Source: Halalkalicoccus sp. CG83
GTDB lineage: Archaea > Halobacteriota > Halobacteria > Halobacteriales > Halalkalicoccaceae
Reading direction: 5' to 3'
Length of the DNA: 64,000 nucleotides
NCBI RefSeq assembly: GCF_037081715.1
Contig: NZ_JAZDDH010000001.1
Coordinates: forward strand, 1,302,001 to 1,366,000
The translations under genes and the position numbers were made by a program. Below the pieces are notes generated by a model, which was not told where the DNA came from, did not search any database, and was given only the letters and a program-made list of their open reading frames with translations. The stretch's first letter is position 1. Each line of letters opens with the position of its first letter. Positions 1 through 8,637 of this stretch are shown piece after piece.

Positions 1-1533
1 CCAGTCGAGCTCCTCGTTGACGCCGTAGATGCTGTACTGCTGGTGGAGGAACACCCACGGCGCCTGTTCGTTGAGCAGGGCGTTGGCCTCCTGGAGGTGC
101 CCTTCGCGCGTGTCCTCGTCGAGTTCGGACTCGCTCTGCTCGAGGAGGTCGACCACCTCGTCGTTCTCGAAGTGCTGGCTCGCCTGGCCGGGCATGAACC
201 ACGGCACGAGCGTGTAGTTGGCGTCGAAGGTGGGGTTGCCCCAGCCGATCAGGAAGAAGCCCGGCGAGGTCGACATGTCTCCGTCGAGCGCCTCGCCGGC
301 GAGGTCGCCGAAGTCGCGGATCTCGAGGTCACACGAGACGTTCGGGAGCTCGTCGATCTGGCTCGCCGCGGCGCGTGCGATCTCCTCGTCGCCGAGATAC
401 CGGCCCGTCGGCGTCTCGAGGACGATCTCCGTACCGGCGTAGCCGCTCTCCTCGACGAGCTGCTGGGCCTGCTCGGGATCGTACGGATAGGGATCGACGT
501 CCGGGTTGTGGCCGTTGTGGCCCTCGAGCGTCGGTTGGCTCGCCGGGGAACCGAATCCCTCGAGCAGCTCGTCGATGATCCCCTCGACGTCGACCGCGTA
601 GTTCATCGCCTGGCGGAACTCCTGGCTGTCGAAGGGCTCGCGGTCGTTGGTCATCACGAGGAAGATCACCCGCGTGCTGGGCACCGACTCGAAGGTCATC
701 CCGTCCTCGTCCTCGATTCGCGGGGTCTCGCTCGGCGGGACGTTCGTGACGATGTCGGTCTCGCCGGCGAGCAGGCTGTTGACCCGCGTGCTCGACTCGG
801 GTGCGCCCTCGAAGGTGACCTGGGTGACGTCGCCGACGTTGTCGGCGTCCCAGTACTCGTCGAACGCCGTGAACGTCGCCCGGACGTCCTCCTCGAACTC
901 CTCGAGCTGGTAGGGGCCGGTGCCGTTGGCGTCGCGGATCGTCTCGTCCTCGTGCTCCTCGGCCCACTGCTGCTGGAGGATCCGGCCGAACGAGGCGAAG
1001 TTCTCGAAGACGACGGGGTTCGGGCCGGAGAGCGTCACCGCGACGGTGCCGTCGCCGCTCGCCTCGGCGCCCTCGATCCCCGAGAGGCCGTCCTGTTGGG
1101 GGCTGACGATCCCGACCTCGTCGTCGACGGTCCGGTTGATGCTGTAGGCGACGTCCTCGGCGGTCATCTCGTCGCCGCTGTGGAACTGGACGCCCTCACG
1201 GAGGGTGAACTCGACCTCCTGCTCGCCGAGGCGCTCGTAGTCGGTCGCGAGGTACTCGACGATCTCGCCCTCGGCGTCGCGATACAGCAACGGCTCGTAC
1301 GCCTGGTCCAGGACGTTGTAGGTGGGCGTGTCGTTGTGGTCCTGGGGGTCGAGCGTGCTCGCGAACTGTCCCTGGGTGACCGTGATCTCGAGGTCCTGAT
1401 CCTCCTCGCCGAGCGGGTCCTCGCCGTCGTCCTCGCCGCCGGTACAGCCGGCCAGCGAGGTCGTCGCGGCCGCTGCGGAGACGCCGGCGAACTTCAGAAA
1501 TCCGCGCCTGTCCATCTCCTTATCGTATGGCAT
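1..1533 (-). CDS. ABC transporter substrate-binding protein, family 5 (partial)
   Basis: Solute-binding lipoprotein of the DppA/OppA (SBP_bac_5) family, which captures peptides or similar solutes outside the membrane for an ABC importer. The N terminus has a Tat motif (DRRGFLKF), a hydrophobic stretch and a lipobox (LAGC), so export by Tat and lipid anchoring are expected. Typical family segments follow (STLDPQ, YEPLL, LREGVQFHSGDEMTAEDV, then NYAVD). The reading frame is open to the window edge, so the C terminus is missing. Start chosen at the ATG at 1533 because a TATA-like element at 1557-1563 places the transcript start almost on it; an ATG at 1515 is the alternative. The permease and ATPase genes would lie to the left. 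The substrate cannot be told. Confidence 0.93.
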   Translation of the reverse strand, partial: MPYDKEMDRRGFLKFAGVSAAAATTSLAGCTGGEDDGEDPLGEEDQDLEITVTQGQFASTLDPQDHNDTPTYNVLDQAYEPLLYRDAEGEIVEYLATDYERLGEQEVEFTLREGVQFHSGDEMTAEDVAYSINRTVDDEVGIVSPQQDGLSGIEGAEASGDGTVAVTLSGPNPVVFENFASFGRILQQQWAEEHEDETIRDANGTGPYQLEEFEEDVRATFTAFDEYWDADNVGDVTQVTFEGAPESSTRVNSLLAGETDIVTNVPPSETPRIEDEDGMTFESVPSTRVIFLVMTNDREPFDSQEFRQAMNYAVDVEGIIDELLEGFGSPASQPTLEGHNGHNPDVDPYPYDPEQAQQLVEESGYAGTEIVLETPTGRYLGDEEIARAAASQIDELPNVSCDLEIRDFGDLAGEALDGDMSTSPGFFLIGWGNPTFDANYTLVPWFMPGQASQHFENDEVVDLLEQSESELDEDTREGHLQEANALLNEQAPWVFLHQQYSIYGVNEELDW

Positions 1534-1556
1534 ATCCCCACATAGTAGATCCAGAC

Positions 1557-1563
1557 TATATAT
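1557..1563 (-). promoter_or_regulatory. TATA box of the substrate-binding protein gene
   Basis: The AT-only string tatatat sits about 27 nt upstream of the ATG at 1533 on the minus strand, in otherwise GC-rich DNA. That spacing is the archaeal TATA-to-transcription-start distance and implies a leaderless mRNA. Confidence 0.6.
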
Positions 1564-1603
1564 GCTACGATAGGGCAGAAAGGGAACCCGGCGGGGACAC
1601 GCT

Positions 1604-2527
1604 CTATTCGCTGCTCTCCCCGTACGGCCGGAGTCGAGTGAACTCGTCTCTGAGCGCGTTCCGTTTCAGCAGGACGAACCCCACCAGAATGAACGCGAAC
1701 CCGATCACGGTGAGGGCGGTCGGCGTTTCGTCGAGGAACAACAACCCGGTTACGGCCGCTACGACGGGCGTGGCGTACGACACCAGGTTGATCTCTATCG
1801 GACCGAGCCGATCCAGGAGGTCGAAGTAGATCAGGAACCCGAGGGCGCTCGAGACGACGACGAGGTAGAGCAGCGACAGGACGGCGCCGGTCGTCCATCG
1901 GATCCCGCTTGCGGGTTCGGCGAGGGCGAGGCTCGCTGCGTGCATCACCACTGCTCCGATGAGCATGGACCACGCCTCCATCGTCTCGATGGGGAGCCGT
2001 GCGTCGACACGGCGGGTCAGGACGCTCCCGAGGGCGAACGAGACGGTGGCCAGGAACACCAGAAACATCGAGACGGTTCGGGCGTTCAGGACGTCGTTCG
2101 GATCGGGATCGCTCAGCACGCCGACCCCGACGAACCCGATGAGGAGCCCGAGGATCCCGACGGCCGTGAGCCGTTCGTCGGGCAGGAACGTCCGTGCGAA
2201 CCCCGTCGTGAGGATGGGCGAGAGGCTCACGATGATGGCGGCGGTGGCGCTCGAGGTCCCCTGTTCCCCGACGAAGAGGAAGGCGTGATAGGCGGCGATC
2301 ATGAACGTCCCGCCGATCCCGACCAACGTCCATTCGTCTCGGCCTCGAGGTCGCCAGCGATCGGTCACGTAGGCCGCGTACCCGAGCATCAGGACGCCAG
2401 CCAGGTCGTAGCGTAACGCGGCGAACAGCACCGGCGGGAAGAACTCCAGGCCAGCCTTGATGGCCGTAAAGGCGCTCCCCCAGGCGAGCGCCAACGCGAC
2501 GAAGAGGATCGCGTTTCTATATCTCAT
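1604..2527 (-). CDS. EamA/DMT-family transporter
   Basis: Membrane protein of 307 residues with about ten hydrophobic helices, arranged as two EamA repeats (first about residues 5-140, second about 150-290). It opens with the characteristic LALAWGSAFTAIKAGL segment. Members of the drug/metabolite transporter superfamily export amino acids or other small metabolites; the substrate is not evident here. The ATG at 2527 (MRYRNAIL) is preferred over an upstream in-frame start because the upstream part is Arg/Pro-rich shadow sequence. It is divergent from the RNase HI gene and runs toward the binding-protein promoter. Confidence 0.9.
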   Translation of the reverse strand: MRYRNAILFVALALAWGSAFTAIKAGLEFFPPVLFAALRYDLAGVLMLGYAAYVTDRWRPRGRDEWTLVGIGGTFMIAAYHAFLFVGEQGTSSATAAIIVSLSPILTTGFARTFLPDERLTAVGILGLLIGFVGVGVLSDPDPNDVLNARTVSMFLVFLATVSFALGSVLTRRVDARLPIETMEAWSMLIGAVVMHAASLALAEPASGIRWTTGAVLSLLYLVVVSSALGFLIYFDLLDRLGPIEINLVSYATPVVAAVTGLLFLDETPTALTVIGFAFILVGFVLLKRNALRDEFTRLRPYGESSE

Positions 2528-2748
2528 CGTCGCAGTACGCCCCCTCGAACGTACGGTTCGGCCGGGTCGATCCGACCCGATCCGGCTCGGGACGGACCAC
2601 CGTACGGATCGTTGCCTCGGATCACCGCGAGCGGGAGGGACGAATCGAGGGGTCGATGGCGACTCACGGAGGGAGTGTGGCGCGTGCACCCTTCAACGGT
2701 TCGAACCGGGGAGACGATTTATATGGAATCGCCGTCATACGGTGTAGC

Positions 2749-3378
2749 ATGGCCGCTTACGGCCGGCAGACCCTCCGCGATCGCTTCGACACCGCCCCCA
2801 CCCCCCGAATCGCCCACCCCCCTCGCACCCACCATCGGGACTTCTACGTCGCCACCGATGGCTCCTACCACCTGAACGCGGGGCAGGCCGGCATGGGCGT
2901 GGTCATCGAGACACGCGACGGAACGCGGGTCGCCCGCTACGCCCTGCCGACGACCGCGACCGACAACAACGTCGCCGAGTACCAGGCGCTGCACTTCGGC
3001 CTCGACGTGCTCGCGACGCGCGCCCCGCCGACCGCCCGCGTCGGCGTCCTCACCGACCACGACGTGCTGGCGAGGAACGTCAACGCCGCCGCCCTCGCCG
3101 CTCGCGACGGCTGGCACGCCGACGGGATCCGCGTTCCGCCGGCGAGCCGGAACCACTGGCGGGGCATCCGCGCACGTATCGCCGGCTTCGACGAGCTCCG
3201 CGCGGCGGTGATCGACGGCGGCGAGAACCCCGCCCACCCGCTCGCCAACTCGCCGAAGGAGTACGCCCACGTCAACCACGAACCCGCCCGCTGTGTCCGG
3301 CCTGAACTCGACGCCGCCACGAGCCCCCGCTCCGAGGTACCCCCGCCGTCGCGGGCCGACCGCCACACCGGCGACTAG
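2749..3378 (+). CDS. rnhA: Ribonuclease HI family protein
   Basis: Protein of 209 residues with the RNase H fold, which cleaves the RNA strand of RNA-DNA hybrids. Acidic active-site residues are visible: D37 in VATDGSY, E77 in NNVAEYQAL, and D103 and D105 in LTDHD. The last family acid and His are less clear in the C-terminal part, which is also Pro/Ser-rich. Start at ATG 2749 because the TATA-like string tttatatgg (2718-2726) lies about 27 nt before it. It converges on the M24 gene and the two share the palindromic CTAG as stop codon. Confidence 0.85.
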   Translation: MAAYGRQTLRDRFDTAPTPRIAHPPRTHHRDFYVATDGSYHLNAGQAGMGVVIETRDGTRVARYALPTTATDNNVAEYQALHFGLDVLATRAPPTARVGVLTDHDVLARNVNAAALAARDGWHADGIRVPPASRNHWRGIRARIAGFDELRAAVIDGGENPAHPLANSPKEYAHVNHEPARCVRPELDAATSPRSEVPPPSRADRHTGD

Positions 3379-4445
3379 TCGAGTCCGAGGACCGCCGGAC
3401 GCTCGAGCTCGATCCCGCCCGCCTCGACCGTGCGGGTCGGCCACTCGTCGGTCTCGGTGAGCACCTCGACCCCCTCGTCGGTGACCAGTGCGGTGTCCTC
3501 GCTCTTCGCGCCCTGCACCGTGGGGTTCCACGCGTAGGCCATCGGCAGGCGCACCCGCTCCTCGCCGAAGGGCGTCGCGAACCACTCGCGGCCGGCGTAG
3601 CCCGTCGCACCGCCCTGGTGGTGTTGCTTCCACTCGCGCGGATAGCTCCGCTCCCGGTAGGCACGCCGGATCGCCCGGAAGACGTCGCCCGCGGTGCCGC
3701 CGCGCTGTCCCACTCGGCGGGTGGCCGCGAGCGCGGCCGTCTCGACGCCCGCCGCCGCCTCGTGGCGCGACTCGAGCCACTCGGGGGCGTCGAACGCCAC
3801 CGTCCGGGTACAGCTCGCGTGCAGCCCGTCACGGCGCGCCGTGACGGAGGCGATGGCGTATCGCCCGAGCTTCGTTTCCGTCGGCGTGAAGTGGCGATAG
3901 CGCCCGGCGCGCTTCTCGCCGCCGACCAGCGCAACCGGCGAGTCGATCCCTCGGTCGGCGAGCCCACCACGGAGCCCGGCGGCGACCTCGCGTTCGGAGT
4001 CGGTCGGCTCCGCGTCACGACAGGCCGCCTCGAGTTCCTCCGCGACCTCCCGGCCGAGCGCGCGATAGCGCTCGATCTCGTCGTCGACCAGTGGCTGGCG
4101 GAGCTTCGAGGCGTCCAGTCGCCGGCAACCGGGGACGTCGAAGTCCGCCGCCGCCGGCCGCGACGTGTAGGATGCGACGGCGTCGGCGAGCGAGCCCGCG
4201 TGCCAGCGGTACTGAACGACGCGTTCGTCGGCCAGCTCCTCCTCGGCGAGGCGTTCGGCCTCGATGTTGTCGGTGATCACGACGACCTTCTCGCCGTCGT
4301 AGCCCGCGGCCGCGACGCCGACCTCGCTGTCGCGGTCGACGACGTTGTCGCCGCCGGTGAGCCACGCGAAGTTCTCGGGACGGGCGAACCACACCGTCTC
4401 GACCCCGTACTTGCTTCGATAGACGTCGAGTCGCGTCCGTTTCAT
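3375..4445 (-). CDS. M24-fold (pita-bread) protein lacking metal ligands
   Basis: Protein of 356 residues with the creatinase/aminopeptidase P (M24) architecture: an N-terminal domain to about residue 120, then the pita-bread domain. The five metal ligands of M24 metallopeptidases (D, D, H, E, E) are mostly gone. The region normally reading D-x-G...S-D-x-T-R-T is ASVTARRDGLHASCTRT, with Ser at both Asp positions. The first Glu site is NP instead of EP; a His (QHHQGG) and the last Glu (KSEDTALV) remain. It is therefore probably not a classical dinuclear peptidase; a creatinase-like metal-free hydrolase or pseudoenzyme is more likely. Start ATG 4445 has a TATA-like tttgtgta about 26 nt upstream. 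Confidence 0.82.
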   Translation of the reverse strand: MKRTRLDVYRSKYGVETVWFARPENFAWLTGGDNVVDRDSEVGVAAAGYDGEKVVVITDNIEAERLAEEELADERVVQYRWHAGSLADAVASYTSRPAAADFDVPGCRRLDASKLRQPLVDDEIERYRALGREVAEELEAACRDAEPTDSEREVAAGLRGGLADRGIDSPVALVGGEKRAGRYRHFTPTETKLGRYAIASVTARRDGLHASCTRTVAFDAPEWLESRHEAAAGVETAALAATRRVGQRGGTAGDVFRAIRRAYRERSYPREWKQHHQGGATGYAGREWFATPFGEERVRLPMAYAWNPTVQGAKSEDTALVTDEGVEVLTETDEWPTRTVEAGGIELERPAVLGLD

Positions 4446-4581
4446 GGATGACCCTCTCGTGGCGAGTACACAAACCTGGCGGACGGCGGATCGCGCGCGG
4501 TCGGTCGAGAGCCGTCTCGCCTCCGCCCGGACCGTACTCGCTTCGGCGGTTTTTTAGCTGGGGGCGATATTCGATAGCCCG

Positions 4582-5826
4582 ATGGCTACCTCTACGGACG
4601 TCCAACAGGCGATCGCCACGTCGGCGACGCCCGCGGAGGAGTTCCGGGAGCTCCCGGAGGCGCGCCAGCGCCAGCTGTTCTTCCAGCTTCCCGAGACGAT
4701 CCAGCGCGCGGTGGTCGACGACATGAGCCGCGAGGCGCTGGGTCGGTTCGTCCGACGACTCGATCCCGACGAGGCGACCGACGTGCTGGGGTTGGCGGAC
4801 GAGGAGACGCGAACGGCGGTGCTTCGTCGACTCGACGAGGACCGTCGCGAGCGGATCGAGTTCCTCCTCGAGTTCAGCCCCGAGAGCGCCGCCGGTCTGA
4901 TGCATCTCGACTACGTCACCGTCGCGCGGGACGCCGGCTTCGACGACGTCGCGGAGCGCGTCCGTCGGTTCGAGGAGCGAACCGGACGGTTCCCGATCGT
5001 CTTCGTCGTCGAGGACGGCGAACTGCTGGGCGAGCTACCCGGCCAAACGCTCGCGATGACCGACCGGGAGTCGGCTCACCTGACCGACTACCTCCACGAG
5101 ACCCCCACCGTTCGCTACGACCGTCCCGACACGGACGTCCTCGAGGTGTTCCGTGCGAACCCCGAGAGCAAGGTCGCCGTGCTCGACGAGGACGAGCACA
5201 TCCTCGGGGTGATCCACGCCGACGACATCCTCAGAGTCATCGAGGAGGAGGCGGGCGAGACCCTCTACGAGTTCACCGGCGTCGCCGAGGAGGAGAGCGT
5301 CCTCGACGGCCCGCTGGTGAAGGTACAGCGCCGCTATAAGTGGCTCATCCTCAATCTGGGGACGGCGTTCCTGGCCGCGGCCGTCGTCGGCCTGTTCGAG
5401 GCGACGATCGCCGCGTTCACGCTGCTCGCGGTCTACATGCCGATCGTCGCCGGGATGGGCGGCAACGCCGGCACCCAGTCGATGGCCGTCACCGTCCGCG
5501 GGATCGCGCTCGAACAGGTCTCGATCGCGACTGGCGGGCGCGTCATCCTCAACGAGGTCCTCGCCGGCGCCGCCAACGGAATGATCACCGGCGTGCTGGT
5601 GGCGATCATCGCCACGGTGTTCAACCAGAGTCCGCTGCTCGGGCTGGTGATCGGCGTCTCGATGGTGCTGAACCTGGTCATCGCCGGCTTCTTCGGCGCC
5701 CTCATTCCGCTGATCCTCGACCGAATGGAGATCGACCCAGCCACGTCGGCGACGATCTTCATCACCACCGCGACCGACGTGCTCGGCTTCTTCGTCTTCC
5801 TCGGACTGGCGTCGCTCGTCATCTGA
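4582..5826 (+). CDS. mgtE: MgtE-family magnesium channel/transporter
   Basis: Membrane Mg2+ (or divalent cation) channel of 414 residues. Domains in order: helical MgtE N domain (about 15-130), two CBS domains (about 130-250), then the transmembrane pore from about residue 253 with five helices. The family pore signature is MPIVAGMGGNAGTQS (around 286-300). The acidic N and CBS domains normally sense intracellular Mg2+. The length is slightly short of bacterial MgtE (about 450). A T-rich TATA-like element (ttttttag, 4549-4556) lies about 29 nt before the ATG. It is divergent from the M24 gene and followed at 5924 by the ctaA unit. Confidence 0.95.
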   Translation: MATSTDVQQAIATSATPAEEFRELPEARQRQLFFQLPETIQRAVVDDMSREALGRFVRRLDPDEATDVLGLADEETRTAVLRRLDEDRRERIEFLLEFSPESAAGLMHLDYVTVARDAGFDDVAERVRRFEERTGRFPIVFVVEDGELLGELPGQTLAMTDRESAHLTDYLHETPTVRYDRPDTDVLEVFRANPESKVAVLDEDEHILGVIHADDILRVIEEEAGETLYEFTGVAEEESVLDGPLVKVQRRYKWLILNLGTAFLAAAVVGLFEATIAAFTLLAVYMPIVAGMGGNAGTQSMAVTVRGIALEQVSIATGGRVILNEVLAGAANGMITGVLVAIIATVFNQSPLLGLVIGVSMVLNLVIAGFFGALIPLILDRMEIDPATSATIFITTATDVLGFFVFLGLASLVI

Positions 5827-5923
5827 TCGGGCGGGTCGGTCCGTACGACCCCGCCGACCGGACTCCCCGAACGGCGGTCGGACAGAGCTATATGCGCCCA
5901 CACCCGAGAGGGGAACGAAAGCC

Positions 5924-5956
5924 ATGACGCGAGTCACCACTGGGTGGGATCGATGA
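5924..5956 (+). CDS. Leader mini-ORF before ctaA (10 aa)
   Basis: Ten-codon ORF (MTRVTTGWDR) whose TGA overlaps the ATG of ctaA in an ATGA junction. A TATA-like ctatatg at 5888-5894 places transcription start a few bases before its ATG, so ribosomes would meet this ORF first. No known peptide family; a role in translational coupling is inferred from the same arrangement elsewhere in the window. Confidence 0.45.
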   Translation: MTRVTTGWDR

Positions 5957-6786
5957 GTCGTGGACGGCTGCGGACGCTGCTGCCGGCGACGACGGTTCTC
6001 ACCTACCTCCTGTTGCTGATCGGGATCTACACCGCCGCGTCGGGCGCCGGCCTGACCTGTGAGGCGCGCTGGCCGCTCTGTGACGGCGCGGTGTTCGGAC
6101 TCTTCCCCGCGAACTGGCCCAGCTTCATCGAGTGGTTCCACCGGCTCGTCGCCATGGTCGCCGGCTTCCTGGTGATCGGGACGGTCTACGGCGCGTGGCG
6201 CTGGCAGGACGATCGCCGGGTCCGCCTCGCGGTGACGGCCGCGTTCGTCCTCTATCCGGTGCAGGCGCTGTTGGGTGCGGGGACGGTGCTCGACTACACC
6301 TTCCTCTATCTCACGGCCCACTTCGTCACCGCGCTCGTCATCTTCACCTCGCTCGTCCTGGCGACGCTGTGGCACCTCGACGGGCTCGCCACCCTCGGAC
6401 GGGTGCGCTACGCGCTGCTCTCGGTCGTCGCGCTCTATCCCCCGTTGCTCGCGCTCTCGCCCGGGGCGCTCGTCGCTCACACCGCGGCGGTACAGGCGAT
6501 CTACCACGCGACCGGCCTGACGATCCTCGCCGCGCTGCTCGCGGCGGGTACCTGGTCGGGGCTGCTCCGGTCGGCGGAGGGACGCCTCGCCCGCGTGCGG
6601 ACGCTCGCCGCGAGCGGCGCCGTCCTCGTCGGCGTCCAGCTACTGTTGGGTCGGTACGTCTACACGGACCTCACGCGACTGCTCGAGGGCACGGCGATGG
6701 TGGCGGTGGTGCTCCTCACGCTCGTCGCGGCGTGGCTCACCCACCGGGTCGAGCCGCAGTCGACGACGCGGCGTACCTCTCAGTAG
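5953..6786 (+). CDS. ctaA: Heme A synthase (COX15/CtaA family)
   Basis: Eight-helix membrane protein of 277 residues. It oxidises the C8 methyl of heme O to make heme A for cytochrome c oxidase. Visible markers are the N-terminal extracytoplasmic Cys pair (TCEARWPLCDG), a heme-ligand motif EWFHRLVAM, YLTAHFVTAL, and later His residues in AHTAAVQAIYHATG. The ATG at 5953 forms an ATGA junction with the upstream mini-ORF; a GTG at 5944 in the same frame is the alternative. It ends by overlapping the convergent zinc-ribbon gene by 7 nt. Confidence 0.93.
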   Translation: MSRGRLRTLLPATTVLTYLLLLIGIYTAASGAGLTCEARWPLCDGAVFGLFPANWPSFIEWFHRLVAMVAGFLVIGTVYGAWRWQDDRRVRLAVTAAFVLYPVQALLGAGTVLDYTFLYLTAHFVTALVIFTSLVLATLWHLDGLATLGRVRYALLSVVALYPPLLALSPGALVAHTAAVQAIYHATGLTILAALLAAGTWSGLLRSAEGRLARVRTLAASGAVLVGVQLLLGRYVYTDLTRLLEGTAMVAVVLLTLVAAWLTHRVEPQSTTRRTSQ

Positions 6787-6938
6787 TAGTAGAGCTCGAC
6801 GCTCGACTCACAGTTCCGGCAGTCGGCGGTCGTCCCCTTGAGCCGTCGGTCGTCGACCGCGTGGCCGGCCTTCGCGGCCTCCGAGGTCGATATCGTCGAG
6901 CCGCAGTGTGGACAACTCACGTTCTCGATGGAGGACAT
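6780..6938 (-). CDS. Small zinc-ribbon protein (52 aa)
   Basis: Tiny acidic protein with two Cys pairs, CPHC near residues 9-12 and CRNC near 40-43, forming a probable single zinc ribbon, and ending in YYY. Start at ATG 6938 because a TATA-like element (ctatatgcc on the minus strand, about 6957-6964) lies about 22-26 nt upstream; an ORF can be extended upstream but only across that promoter. Haloarchaea carry many such microproteins, mostly of unknown role. It overlaps the end of ctaA tail to tail. Confidence 0.75.
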   Translation of the reverse strand: MSSIENVSCPHCGSTISTSEAAKAGHAVDDRRLKGTTADCRNCESSVELYYY

Positions 6939-7009
6939 GGAGGCCTCTATTGACGGCATATAGACATAACTATGTCGGCCGTACACTGCCTGGCGTACAA
7001 GTCACGATC

Positions 7010-8518
7010 TCACATGAAGTCGCTCAGGCCCGACTGTGAGTCGTCCTCGTTCGTCTCCGGATCGGCGTCCAGGTCCTCGTCGGTTTCCTCGGTACCGGCG
7101 CTCGTTCCGGCCGCGTCGACCGTTACCGTCGCATCCGGCTCGTCTGATCCTCCGGACTCGGACGGGGCGTCGTCCTCGTCGGCGGCCTCGGGCTCGGCGG
7201 CTCGCTCCGCCCGCTCGAAGGCGCCGCCGGAGGCCTCGACCGCGGCCTCCTCGCGGCGCTCGCGGGCCTCCTCGACGATCCCCTGGACCTTGTTGGTGTC
7301 CTTTCCGCTGCCGGTGACGAACGCGACGTGTTCGGCGTCGAGGTCGTAGCGCGCCGCCATCTCAACCGTCAGCTCGCGGTTCTTGCAGTGGTGGGTCATC
7401 ACCGATAGGTGGGGTAGCAGCTCCCGGCGGGCGGTCCCCATGCTCACGCCGCCGGTCTCCGCGATCTTCCGGGCGACGTAGTCGCGCCGGTCGCGTGCGC
7501 TTCGCGAGCTGCCGAGCTTGCGCCAGTAGCTCGGCGGGCCGTAGCGCGTCCAGCCGCCCTTGGGTTCGCGGCGAGCGGCGGCGACGCCGGCGGTCATGTT
7601 GTCGCTCGCGTAGCGCCAGTAGGAGTACTCCTGGGTAGCACGTACCCGACCGAGCCATCGATCCGCGCGCGCGAGCGAGTCGTAGGCGTCAGCGAGTTCC
7701 GCTCCCTCGAAGTCCTTGGGGACGTTGTCCTCGATCCAGTTTATCAGATCGTCGGGCGTCTCGTCGACGTCGTAGGAGGCGTAGAGCGCCTCCTGGGCTC
7801 CCGCGGTCTTGATCACCTCGTCGAGGAAGTCGAAGATCCCCTTGCTCCGGTCTCGCTCGCCGGTGACGACCGCCTCCTCGGTGAGCCGGTCGGCCTTCTC
7901 GGCGATCGCCTGGAGGTCGTTGATCGCGGAACGCAGATCGCCGCTCGTGCTCTCGGCGATCGCCTCGAGGGCGCTCTGTTCGAACTCGATCCCCTCCTGG
8001 CGACAGATATCGCGGAGGACGGGCACGATCGAGCGTGCGGAGACGTCGCGGAACTCGATCGTCTCACACGCGTTTCGAAGCCCCTTCGACATGTCGTAGA
8101 ACTCGTTGGCGATCAGGACGATCGGCTGGTTGGCCGACTTGATCACGTCGCTGACCGCGCGCGAGCCGCCGTAGTCGACGTTGCCGTGGAAGTTATCCGC
8201 CTCGTCGAGCACGACGAGCCGCCGGCCCGCACTCCCCTCCGAGAGCGTTCCGCTCTTTGCGGCCTCGCCCGCGATCCGTTTCACGACGTCGGCCTTGCGC
8301 TGGTCCGAGGCGTTGAGCTCGATCGTCGGACAACCCATGTCGTTCGCGAGCGCATGGGCCGCCGAGGTCTTTCCCACGCCGGGGCTGCCGTGGAGGATGA
8401 CCGCCTTCCGGTGGTCCTCCCAGCTCTCGGCCCACTCCCGAAGCGCGTCGCGGGCCTTGTCGTTGCCCCGCACCTCGTCGAGCGTCGAGGGGCGATACTT
8501 CTCCGTCCAGTCGCTCAT
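7010..8518 (-). CDS. rfcL: Replication factor C large subunit
   Basis: AAA+ ATPase of 502 residues, the large subunit of the archaeal clamp loader that opens and loads PCNA at primer-template junctions. Walker A is GSPGVGKTS (44-52) and Walker B is VVLDEADN (102-109). The opening MSDWTEKYRP is typical of the family. The C-terminal 100 residues are a very acidic linker. The protein ends in a PCNA-interacting PIP box (QSGLSDFM, 495-502). A TATA-like cctaaacg lies about 28 nt before the ATG. The small subunit is not in this window. Confidence 0.97.
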   Translation of the reverse strand: MSDWTEKYRPSTLDEVRGNDKARDALREWAESWEDHRKAVILHGSPGVGKTSAAHALANDMGCPTIELNASDQRKADVVKRIAGEAAKSGTLSEGSAGRRLVVLDEADNFHGNVDYGGSRAVSDVIKSANQPIVLIANEFYDMSKGLRNACETIEFRDVSARSIVPVLRDICRQEGIEFEQSALEAIAESTSGDLRSAINDLQAIAEKADRLTEEAVVTGERDRSKGIFDFLDEVIKTAGAQEALYASYDVDETPDDLINWIEDNVPKDFEGAELADAYDSLARADRWLGRVRATQEYSYWRYASDNMTAGVAAARREPKGGWTRYGPPSYWRKLGSSRSARDRRDYVARKIAETGGVSMGTARRELLPHLSVMTHHCKNRELTVEMAARYDLDAEHVAFVTGSGKDTNKVQGIVEEARERREEAAVEASGGAFERAERAAEPEAADEDDAPSESGGSDEPDATVTVDAAGTSAGTEETDEDLDADPETNEDDSQSGLSDFM

Positions 8519-8637
8519 TACCGGAAGGAGGCAAGAGACGCGTTTAGGGGTTGCGGAGCGTCACTCATCACCCCGTCGTTCGGATCGAACCGAGGTGCTC
8601 GGGTTATCACCGATCCGAACGTCGAACGACGCCGTGA

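Noticed and set aside
43-1545. Long plus-strand ORF of 500 aa opposite the substrate-binding protein
   Set aside because: It is an antisense shadow rich in Val, Leu, Arg and Asp produced by GC-biased third positions; the minus frame has a signal peptide and family motifs.
4446-4475. GTG-started mini-ORF before the M24 gene ending in ATGA
   Set aside because: No TATA lies 27 nt before its GTG; the TATA-like tttgtgta fits the main ATG directly.
5035-6507. Minus-strand ORF of 490 aa across mgtE and ctaA
   Set aside because: Low-complexity Arg/Glu/Asp/His composition without motifs; mgtE and ctaA on the plus strand are unmistakable.
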